This document shows, one piece after another, positions 35,630-42,953 of a stretch of DNA of 64,000 nt. The notes under the pieces were generated by a model. It saw only the letters and a list, made by a program, of their open reading frames with translations. It was not told where the DNA came from and ran no database searches. This stretch comes from DSBG01 sp049975365 (lineage in GTDB: Bacteria; Desulfobacterota; Desulfomonilia; UBA1062): NCBI GenBank assembly GCA_049975365.1, contig JBNGDS010000003.1:1-64000 (forward strand), given 5' to 3'. Each line of letters opens with the position of its first letter. Position 1 is the stretch's first letter. A program made the translations under genes and the position numbers.

Positions 35630-36315
35630 CGCACGAGACAGCGTCCGACCAGAGGGGTCACCTGTTCACGAATCGATTCGAGCTCTTCACTCGACGGCGA
35701 TTGTCGAGATGAGAAGGACGGATCGAGATGTTTTGATGGCGTGAATCTCTGGAGCACGTACAACGATGCCCCTGAAATCATCCTCGCAATCCGGACGACA
35801 TCATCTCCGTCAATGAAAGACTTCACGATGGTCGTCCTGAATTCATAGGGGACAGACGATCCCATGATGAGGTCGATACTCGATCTGATCTCACTCAGAT
35901 TCACAAGAGCCCCTGCAATCTGAAAGTAATTTTCAAAGGGGGCCTTGATGTCCATGGCGATGTAATCGATCAGGGACTGCCTGAACGCCTCCTGGATGAG
36001 ACGTGGACGAGTTCCGTTCGTATCAAGCTTCACCAGAAAGCCCTTCGCCTTTATCCGTTGCAGAATATCCAGAAGGTCATTCTGGAGCGTCGGTTCACCT
36101 CCTGTGATGACTACCCCGTCAAGCTTTCCTCTGCGCTTGTCCAGGAACGAGAAGAATTCATCATTCATGATGAGATCACCGAATTGTGCCGGATCGACCA
36201 ACTCTGGATTGTGGCAGTAGGGACACCTGAAATTACATCCCTGGGTAAAGACCACAGCACTGATTTTTCCGGGATAGTCAATGAACGAAGTCCTCTGGAC
36301 ATGGGCGATCTTCAT
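35626..36315 (-). CDS. nrdG: Anaerobic ribonucleotide reductase activating protein (radical SAM)
   Basis: A 229-residue radical SAM activase. It installs the glycyl radical on NrdD through a 4Fe-4S cluster and S-adenosylmethionine. The cluster motif is FTQGCNFRCPYCHNPE, preceded by TSFIDYPGK, and GVVITGGEPTLQ is the SAM-binding GGE motif. The length fits the NrdG-2 form. The usual neighbour nrdD is 0.75 kb upstream on the same strand, but a receiver gene on the opposite strand lies between them. No separate NrdR box was found directly before nrdG. Confidence 0.93.
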   Translation of the reverse strand: MKIAHVQRTSFIDYPGKISAVVFTQGCNFRCPYCHNPELVDPAQFGDLIMNDEFFSFLDKRRGKLDGVVITGGEPTLQNDLLDILQRIKAKGFLVKLDTNGTRPRLIQEAFRQSLIDYIAMDIKAPFENYFQIAGALVNLSEIRSSIDLIMGSSVPYEFRTTIVKSFIDGDDVVRIARMISGASLYVLQRFTPSKHLDPSFSSRQSPSSEELESIREQVTPLVGRCLVR

Positions 36316-36603
36316 GGGTGCATGCCTTCCATGCGAACGATCAGGAGTGTCATGAAAAGAAGAATGAACAACTCATCGAGAGATGTCAAACAATTCCTGC
36401 ACTATACGCTGTGGCGTAGAGCATGCACTGACTCCAGAAACGTCTCTTTTAAGAATGTGAGGTTTCTCCGGGGGAAATCAGCGGTGAGGGATGTCGTGCA
36501 GAGTCCAGGAATATCTTCGATCTCCAGTGCATTTAAGAATTTGAGACAGATAGACGAAGGGGTACAGAGAGACAACCTACGAATGCTGAGGAGGTATATT
36601 CGA

Positions 36604-36987
36604 ATGGCAAAAGGTCGGATCCTCGTGATGGATGACGAAGAGCTCGTCAGGGATGTCGTGAGCAGTATGCTCGAATTCCTGGATTTTGAAGTCGACATGG
36701 CTACAGACGGTACCGAAGCCATAGAAAAATTCTCACAGGCCAAACAGGCTGGAACTGGATACGATGCAGTTATCATGGATCTTACCATCCCAGGTGGAAT
36801 GGGGGGAAAAGAAGCGATCGAGGAACTCCTGAGAATCGATCGGAATATACAGGCGATTGTCTCAAGCGGGTATTCCAACGATCCCGTGATGTCCGATTAT
36901 GCCGAGTACGGGTTCAGCGGCGTTGTCAAGAAACCCTTCAAGCTTGAAGAACTGCGAGACGTCCTGGAGAGCGTGCTCAGGAAATAG
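36604..36987 (+). CDS. Stand-alone response regulator receiver
   Basis: A 127-residue single-domain receiver with no output domain. Phosphorylation motifs are all present: acidic pair in VMDDEEL, phospho-Asp in AVIMDLTIPGG, Ser in IVSSGYS and Lys in VKKPFKL. ATG 36604 has GAGGAGGT 8 nt upstream. A longer open frame upstream from 36058 has no family features and crosses nrdG. It closely resembles the receivers of the two hybrid kinases above, so it may be a shuttle in the same relay. It lies between nrdG and nrdD on the opposite strand. Confidence 0.9.
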   Translation: MAKGRILVMDDEELVRDVVSSMLEFLDFEVDMATDGTEAIEKFSQAKQAGTGYDAVIMDLTIPGGMGGKEAIEELLRIDRNIQAIVSSGYSNDPVMSDYAEYGFSGVVKKPFKLEELRDVLESVLRK

Positions 36988-37066
36988 CCCGGATTGAGCA
37001 ACGCACCTCTTCTGTCAGAATCCCATGAAAAGTTGAGGACCTCTGTCTTCTCTCCCGTTCATACCT

Positions 37067-39274
37067 CTACACATGTCGGGATTCTGCGTGCGGCTCCTTG
37101 GGATGGTTCGGGATGGATTCTGCCAGGGCAGGCTTCAGGTGTATCGTGTAGACCTGCTCACTGGTATCATCTGCGGGCATGGCTTCTGCGTCTACCTTGA
37201 ATGATCTTCTCTGCATGAACTCTTCCCGTTTGCCGTTGTTCCACTGCGCCACCGGCCTGAGATAGCCCACAACCCTGGAATATACTTCTGTCGTCTCCCC
37301 GCATGTAGGACATTCCTGCTTGTTTCCCGAGAGATACCCATGGCTTGGGCACACACTGAACGTCGGGCTGAAGGTAAAGTACGGCATCTTGTATGAATAG
37401 CAGATCTTTTTCACCAAGGTCTTGATCACTTCCGGGTCATCCACACGCTCCCCCGCAAAGATGTGGAAGACAGTTCCACCGGTGTATTTCGATTGGATCT
37501 CGTCCTGGAGATCCAGGGCCTCGAAGATATCGTCTGTATAATTGACAGGAAGTTGTGTTGAGTTCGTGTAGTATGGCTCGTGGCCATTCTGGTACAACTC
37601 CTCATTGGCACAGACAATGTCTGGATACTGTTTCTTGTCCATCCTGGCCAGGCGGTAGGAGGTTCCCTCAGCAGGTGTTGCTTCAAAATTGTAGTTATTC
37701 CCGGTCTTCTGCTGTAAGGTGATGAGCTTTCCCCGGATGAAATCACTTACCATGAGGGCGAATTCCCTCCCCCGTTCGCTCGCGATGTCTGTTCCTATGA
37801 GGTTCACGCACGCCTCGTTCATCCCGAGGATTCCGATGGTGGAAAAGTGGTTCTTCCAATACTCTCCAAACCGTTTCTTGATCCCGGAGAGGTAGTGCTT
37901 GGTGTATGGATAGAGATTGTTGTCCGTAAAACTCTCCAGGACTTTACGCTTTATCTCGAGGCTGATGGAGGCAATATCGATGAGCTTTTCCAGACGGTCC
38001 AGAAAATCCTTTCTGTCTCTGCTCAGATAGCCGACTCTCGGGAGATTGATCGTGACGACTCCGATAGAGCCGGTGAGCGGATTCGACCCGAAGAGGCCGC
38101 CCCCCCTCACAGAAAGCTCCCTGTTGTCTATCCTGAGCCTGCAGCACATGCTCCTGGCATCTTCCGGGTCCATGTCTGAATTGATGAAGTTGGAGAAATA
38201 GGGCACGCCATATTTTGCGGTCATTTCCCACAGGTTCGTCAGGTCTTCGCTATCCCAGCTGAAGTCTTTCGTGATGTTGTATGTCGGGATCGGGAAGGTA
38301 AATACCCGGCCCTTTGCATCACCTGAGGCCATCACCTCGACAAAGGCCTTGTTGAAGATCCTCATCTCGTGCTGGAAATCTCCGTACGTTGTTTCCTGTG
38401 GCTGGCCCCCGATGATGACCGGCTGATCTGCCAGATATGAAGGCACCTCGAGATCCAGGGTGACATTGGTGAACGGCGTCTGGAATCCTACCCGGGTAGG
38501 CACATTGATATTGAATATGAATTCCTGGAGGGCCTGCTTCACCTGGGTGTAATCCAGGTTGTCATACCTGATAAAGGGTGCGAGCAGGGTGTCGAAATTT
38601 GAGAATGCCTGCGCCCCTGCAGCCTCGCCCTGCAGGGTATAGAAGAAGTTCACGATCTGGCCAAGTGCGGTTCGGAAATGACGTGCCGGACGGCTCTCAA
38701 CTTTTCCGGCTGCTCCCTTGAATCCCTGGACGAGGAGGTCGTACAGGTCCCACCCGACGCAGTACACGGAGATGATGTTCAGATCGTGAATATGGAAATC
38801 CCCATCCGAATGGGCATTCCTCACCTCTGGTGGATAGATCTTGTTGAGCCAGTAGATCTTGCTGATCTCGGAGGAGAGATAATTGTTCAGACCCTGAAGA
38901 GAGAATGCCATGTTACTGTTTTCATTCACCTGCCAGTCGAGCTTGCCCAGGTATTGATCGATGAGATCAACCCCGATTCCAGCTTTGATTTCACGGATCT
39001 TTGCATGCTGATCCCGGTAGATGATGTACGCCTTTGCGGTCTTGCGGTATGGGGATGAGAGGAGCACCTCCTCTACGATATCCTGAATGTCCTCGACCGT
39101 TGGAATCTCTTGTATAGCCTGTCCTGCAATTGCAAGGACTTTGAGCATCATCCTGTGAGCTACTTTTTCGTCGAGTTCGCCGGTTGCTTCCCCGGCCTTT
39201 GCAATGGCAGCTGTTATCTTTGCTGCGTCGAATGAGGCATACCTGCCATCACGCTTAATAATTTTTGCAAACAT
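37067..39274 (-). CDS. nrdD: Anaerobic (class III) ribonucleoside-triphosphate reductase
   Basis: A 735-residue class III reductase that makes deoxynucleotides under anoxia. Residues 1-100 are the ATP-cone (IIKRDGRYASFDAAKITAAI). The barrel carries substrate and cysteine residues, including SMCCRLRIDNREL. The C-terminal zinc site (CPSHG, CPTCG) precedes the glycyl radical loop RVVGYLRPV with Gly near residue 670. About 60 residues follow the loop, longer than the short tail of well-known members, and the last 45 look disordered. The start has GAGGGGG upstream, and two NrdR boxes lie over the promoter. Confidence 0.96.
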   Translation of the reverse strand: MFAKIIKRDGRYASFDAAKITAAIAKAGEATGELDEKVAHRMMLKVLAIAGQAIQEIPTVEDIQDIVEEVLLSSPYRKTAKAYIIYRDQHAKIREIKAGIGVDLIDQYLGKLDWQVNENSNMAFSLQGLNNYLSSEISKIYWLNKIYPPEVRNAHSDGDFHIHDLNIISVYCVGWDLYDLLVQGFKGAAGKVESRPARHFRTALGQIVNFFYTLQGEAAGAQAFSNFDTLLAPFIRYDNLDYTQVKQALQEFIFNINVPTRVGFQTPFTNVTLDLEVPSYLADQPVIIGGQPQETTYGDFQHEMRIFNKAFVEVMASGDAKGRVFTFPIPTYNITKDFSWDSEDLTNLWEMTAKYGVPYFSNFINSDMDPEDARSMCCRLRIDNRELSVRGGGLFGSNPLTGSIGVVTINLPRVGYLSRDRKDFLDRLEKLIDIASISLEIKRKVLESFTDNNLYPYTKHYLSGIKKRFGEYWKNHFSTIGILGMNEACVNLIGTDIASERGREFALMVSDFIRGKLITLQQKTGNNYNFEATPAEGTSYRLARMDKKQYPDIVCANEELYQNGHEPYYTNSTQLPVNYTDDIFEALDLQDEIQSKYTGGTVFHIFAGERVDDPEVIKTLVKKICYSYKMPYFTFSPTFSVCPSHGYLSGNKQECPTCGETTEVYSRVVGYLRPVAQWNNGKREEFMQRRSFKVDAEAMPADDTSEQVYTIHLKPALAESIPNHPKEPHAESRHV

Positions 39275-39288
39275 AACAACCCCCTCTC

Positions 39289-39337
39289 TGTACTATATAT
39301 GGTAGTATACGGCAAACAAAGTACTATATATAGGACA
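39289..39337 (-). promoter_or_regulatory. Tandem NrdR boxes at the nrdD promoter
   Basis: Two near-palindromes, CTATATATGG at 39293-39302 and CTATATATAG at 39324-39333, match the NrdR box core (CwATATwG class). Their starts are 31 bp apart, three helical turns, the usual spacing for cooperative NrdR binding. They overlap the likely -10 (TATAGT on the minus strand) of nrdD. NrdR would repress when ATP/dATP signal adequate nucleotide supply. Confidence 0.8.
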
Positions 39338-39412
39338 CATGAAGGAAAAGCAAGGGGAAAGTGATCGGTCGAGAAAAAACTCAGGGCAGGAGGAATCCTC
39401 CTGCCCGGTGAG

Positions 39413-41212
39413 CTAGTCTGTGTACATAGATGCTATTTCAGAACTGAACTTTTCGTTGATGATTTTCCGTTTGAGTTTCAGCGTCGGGGTCAGCTCTCCT
39501 GACTCGATGCCGAACTCCCGTGGCAGCAGGGTGAATTTTCTGATCTGCTCGACCCTGGCATAGTCCCGCATGAGGGCATTGATTTTTCCCTCGTACAGGG
39601 CAACAATCTCGGGTTTCCTTACCAGGTCTTCATTCGCGTTGAAAGAGATTCCCTGCTTCTTTGCATAGTTCTTGAGTTCTGAAAAATTCGGTACAATCAG
39701 TGCGCTCAGATACTTCCTGCCCTCCCCGATCACAACTGCCTGCTCGATAAGGAGATCGGCTGTAAGCGTGTTCTCGATATTCTGGGGGGCAATGTTTTTA
39801 CCTCCAGCCGTAACAATGATGTCCTTTTTCCGGTCAGTTATGTACAGACAGCCTCTCTCGTCAATGCGGCCGATATCCCCAGTCATGAACCATCCATCCT
39901 CGGTAAAGCTCGCCTTTGTATCCTCGGGCTTGTTGAAATATCCCTTCATGACCTGGGGGCCCTTTATCAGGATCTCTCCATCCTGTGCGATCGATATCTG
40001 GGTATCAGGAAGTGCCTGACCCACTGAACCGAATTCGAACACATCGAATCTGTTCACATTCGTGACAGGGGTTGTCTCCGTGAGGCCATAGCCGTTGTGC
40101 ACCGGGACGCCGATTCCGTTGAAGAAACGATCGATCTCCACGGCGATCGCTCCTCCACCGCTGATGAAGATCCTGATCCTGTCCATGCCCAGGGCGGCTC
40201 TCATCTTTGAGTACACGAGAGCCTCTGCAAGATCATACTGAAGCTTGAGTGCTCCAGGCATGGCCTTGTTCTGTACTCGGTAGTCCACCGCCCTGTCGGC
40301 AATTCCCATAGCCCACCCGAAGAGCTTTTTCTTCATCGGGGGGGCCTTATCCACCTGGGAGAGTACTCCTGCGTGGATTTTTTCAAACAGCCTCGGAACG
40401 CTCACCACCAGGGTTGGCCTGGTTTCCTGCATATTCTGGAGGACTGTGGAAAAATTTTCGGCGAGATTAATCACGGCACCGATGTGTATCATGAGGTAGA
40501 GAGAGACGGTTCTGCCCAATGAGTGGCTCCAGGGGAGAAGAGCAAGGGAAATGTCCTTGTGATCGATGATGGGGTGCGTGGCATAGCACTGCATGATATT
40601 GGAGACAAAATTCGTATGGGTGAGCATCACTCCCTTGGGCTGCCCAGTGGTGCCGGAAGTGTAGATGAGTGTTGCGAGATCCTCCCCCCCGATTTCCTGG
40701 AGCCTTTTTTCAAAACTCTTCTTGTCCTTGAACTCTTCTCCCATCTGCATAAGTCGATCGATGTGAATGATCATGGCGTCATCCGTTGTGACCGGATCAA
40801 AGGTGATGATATACTTCAGGTCCTTCACGGTGGACTTGACGCGTCTGATTCTCTCGAGGTGATCGGAGTCCGACACGAAGACCACCTGTGATCCAGAGTC
40901 ATTGATGATATATGCAGCCTCGGGACCGGAATTCGTTGCATAGATAGGAGCATCTGATGCGCCGATGGAGAGCACGGCAAGATCGGCCACCACCCACTGC
41001 CAGCAGTTTTCAGAAAAGATGGACACCATGTCGCCCTGCTTGACTCCCAGAGAGATGAGGCCCAGTCCGGTTTTGATGACCATGTTCTGCATCTCTTTCC
41101 AGCTGATGGGGGTGTACGTCCCCTCCTGTTTGTACCTGAGAAACGGCTCATACTGGTATTGCTCCGCTCTGTTGTGAAAAATCCCTGCGATGGTTTTTTC
41201 TGAATATCCCAT
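39413..41212 (-). CDS. Long-chain acyl-CoA synthetase (AMP-forming)
   Basis: A 599-residue ANL-superfamily ligase of the FadD15/FACL type. It adenylates a long-chain fatty acid and transfers it to CoA. Motifs: P loop YTSGTTGQPKGVMLTH, GYGLTETTPV, the MTGDIGRID hinge and ITDRKKDIIVTAGGKNIAPQ, with the late catalytic Lys near LTPTLKLKRK. ATG 41212 has AAGGAGGG upstream. The gene stands alone. With the CoA-transferase nearby it suggests fatty or aromatic acid use, but the substrate is not determined by sequence. Confidence 0.93.
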   Translation of the reverse strand: MGYSEKTIAGIFHNRAEQYQYEPFLRYKQEGTYTPISWKEMQNMVIKTGLGLISLGVKQGDMVSIFSENCWQWVVADLAVLSIGASDAPIYATNSGPEAAYIINDSGSQVVFVSDSDHLERIRRVKSTVKDLKYIITFDPVTTDDAMIIHIDRLMQMGEEFKDKKSFEKRLQEIGGEDLATLIYTSGTTGQPKGVMLTHTNFVSNIMQCYATHPIIDHKDISLALLPWSHSLGRTVSLYLMIHIGAVINLAENFSTVLQNMQETRPTLVVSVPRLFEKIHAGVLSQVDKAPPMKKKLFGWAMGIADRAVDYRVQNKAMPGALKLQYDLAEALVYSKMRAALGMDRIRIFISGGGAIAVEIDRFFNGIGVPVHNGYGLTETTPVTNVNRFDVFEFGSVGQALPDTQISIAQDGEILIKGPQVMKGYFNKPEDTKASFTEDGWFMTGDIGRIDERGCLYITDRKKDIIVTAGGKNIAPQNIENTLTADLLIEQAVVIGEGRKYLSALIVPNFSELKNYAKKQGISFNANEDLVRKPEIVALYEGKINALMRDYARVEQIRKFTLLPREFGIESGELTPTLKLKRKIINEKFSSEIASMYTD

Positions 41213-41775
41213 AGTACCCTCCTTGAAATATCGTTGATGCGTGTTGAGTCCTTCGTCGTTGTGAGAAGAATACTCCTTTTACGTGATGAACGGGGACGCG
41301 TAGGAATTCACCCCGGCTATAGATGCATGAAATGAACGATTCCCTCTCTCGTGTCATGTCCCTGGACAGTGTCCGAACGCAGACGACCGTGGATGGTCAG
41401 GGTGGGGAATCAGATGCCGTAGTTCTTCCTCTGTGTATGGCAAATGGAGACACCCGACGGGTGATCAGCCGGACTTTCTCGGAACAACCCATGCCAACAG
41501 CCCCTTTTCCTTCATGTATTGAAGGATGGTGTCTGTATATACTATTCTGAATGCATGTTCAATCAGAATCATTCTTACACACATCGTAAAAGATTTATTT
41601 ACAGTACGGTCTTTTCACCCAATTCATCAGCCAGATGACTCTCACAACCCACCGGAGAGTCATGACCCCCCTGGCAGAGAAATTTTCCCTGGCCGTGAAT
41701 CAGGACAATTCACCAGATTCACACTATTCCTTCACTTCTTGCAAGGAGAGGTGGAATCATACTATAGTTGCAGGA
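41213..41775 (+). other. Intergenic region before the deacetylase gene
   Basis: About 560 bp between the divergent acyl-CoA synthetase and polysaccharide deacetylase genes. It holds the synthetase ribosome site and an inverted repeat TTCTGA-12 nt-TCAGAA at 41545-41568. I see no convincing gene or RNA structure. In-frame upstream codons for the deacetylase extend back to 41635. Confidence 0.5.
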
Positions 41776-42609
41776 GTGAAGAATGCGCTGACCATTGATC
41801 TCGAAGAGTACTTCCAGATTCATGCGCTCTCAACCTGTATCAGTCCTGATGCGTGGAGTGGATACCCATCTCATGTTGAAGGCAATACCTCTGTTCTCCT
41901 GGACCTCCTTGACCAGCACGAAGTCAAGGCGACATTTTTCTGCCTGGGATGGATAGGGGAGAAGCACGAAAGATTGATCGAGAGGATTCACCTCCAGGGA
42001 CACGAAATTGCCTGTCATGGCTTCGCACACCAGGTGATCTACCAGCAGGATCACTCGCAGTTCAGGATGGATGTAGACCGGGCGAAAAAAGTCCTTGAAG
42101 ATGCCTGCGGGTGTCCTGTCGTTGGATACCGCGCCCCTACCTACTCTATCAGAAAAGATACCCTGTGGGCCCTCGATGTCCTTGAGCAGGTCGGATTCAG
42201 CTATGATTCAAGTATCTTCCCCATATTCCACGACAACTACGGGATCCCTGATGCACCGAGGTTTCCCCACAGGCTTCCCGGCTTGCACCTGGTTGAATTT
42301 CCGCTCACAACAGTGAAGCTCGGACCTTTCAATCTCCCTGTCTCTGGAGGAGGGTATTTCCGGCTTCTCCCCTATGTTTTGACAAAACACGGTCTCAGGT
42401 CTTTTGCCAGCAGCAACGGGCCATTTATTTTCTATATCCACCCATGGGAGATCAACCCGGATACACCGCGGGTAGAGAACATGGATATCGTCTCATACTT
42501 CAGGACATATGTGGGAATTCGTGGTGCTCTGGCAAAGCTAGACAGGCTCCTCACCGATTTTGAGTTCGCACCTGCACGTGACGTGCTGAAGTCCCTTGAC
42601 CTTCTCTGA
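41776..42609 (+). CDS. Polysaccharide deacetylase (DUF3473, exopolysaccharide type)
   Basis: About 277 residues in the NodB/CE4 fold with a C-terminal DUF3473-like part. The start LTIDLEEYFQIHA gives the catalytic Asp region, ATFFCLGWIGE and HEIACHGFAHQ supply the metal His pair, and GYRAPTYS and FIFYIHPWEI complete the signature. This branch removes acetyl groups from exopolysaccharide and often accompanies exosortase loci, but no exosortase or glycosyltransferase gene is visible here. GTG 41776 matches family starts but its ribosome site is too close; starts back to 41635 remain possible. Confidence 0.85.
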   Translation: MKNALTIDLEEYFQIHALSTCISPDAWSGYPSHVEGNTSVLLDLLDQHEVKATFFCLGWIGEKHERLIERIHLQGHEIACHGFAHQVIYQQDHSQFRMDVDRAKKVLEDACGCPVVGYRAPTYSIRKDTLWALDVLEQVGFSYDSSIFPIFHDNYGIPDAPRFPHRLPGLHLVEFPLTTVKLGPFNLPVSGGGYFRLLPYVLTKHGLRSFASSNGPFIFYIHPWEINPDTPRVENMDIVSYFRTYVGIRGALAKLDRLLTDFEFAPARDVLKSLDLL

Positions 42610-42706
42610 TCTCTTTTCTGGTCACATGCCTTTTTACTTTCAACGAATCAGTACGGAAGCATTCTGCTGCTTGGTATGATTAAAGATGTCTGAGGGAGAA
42701 AAATTT

Positions 42707-42736
42707 CCGGGGGGATACATAACCCCCCGGTTTTTT
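42707..42736 (+). terminator. Bidirectional intrinsic terminator
   Basis: CCGGGGGG (42707-42714) pairs perfectly with CCCCCCGG (42723-42730), followed by six T on the plus strand. On the minus strand the same stem is followed by a T-rich run. It closes the deacetylase transcript and the CoA-transferase operon. Confidence 0.9.
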
Positions 42737-42754
42737 CTCAGATCCAGAATAGGA

Positions 42755-42953
42755 TCAGATATCATAGAACGTGATGTAGGTCTCCTCTTCCGGGAGGGGA
42801 ATGACGACTACAGGCTTCCGTGATAGCCCCNNNNNNNNNNNNNNNNNNNNNNNNNNNNNNNNNNNNNNNNNNNNNNNNNNNNNNNNNNNNNNNNNNNNNN
42901 NNNNNNNNNNNNNNNNNNNNNNNNNNNNNNACCTTGTGTACCTGAATGGGCAT
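42755..42953 (-). CDS. Gene interrupted by assembly gap, downstream of CoA-transferase
   Basis: A minus-strand gene starts at ATG 42953-42951, overlapping the CoA-transferase stop by one base (TAATG). It gives only MPIQVHK before the run of N. On the far side, 42830-42755, an open frame ends VVVIPLPEEETYITFYDI and stops at TGA 42757-42755. These are probably the two ends of one gene, but the true gap length is unknown, so its size, frame and family cannot be given. Translational coupling to the CoA-transferase suggests a related acyl-CoA role. Confidence 0.5.
42831..42930. other. Assembly gap of 100 N
   Basis: Exactly 100 undetermined bases, the conventional filler for a scaffold gap of unknown size. 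Anything from part of a gene to several genes may be missing here. Confidence 0.97.

Noticed and set aside
36058..36603. Upstream part of a 309-codon open frame leading into the receiver gene
   Set aside because: It runs antisense through nrdG with no protein features, and a strong ribosome site marks the receiver start at 36604.
41545..41568. Inverted repeat TTCTGA-12 nt-TCAGAA upstream of the deacetylase
   Set aside because: Too short and AT-rich to claim an operator, and no regulator gene is adjacent.
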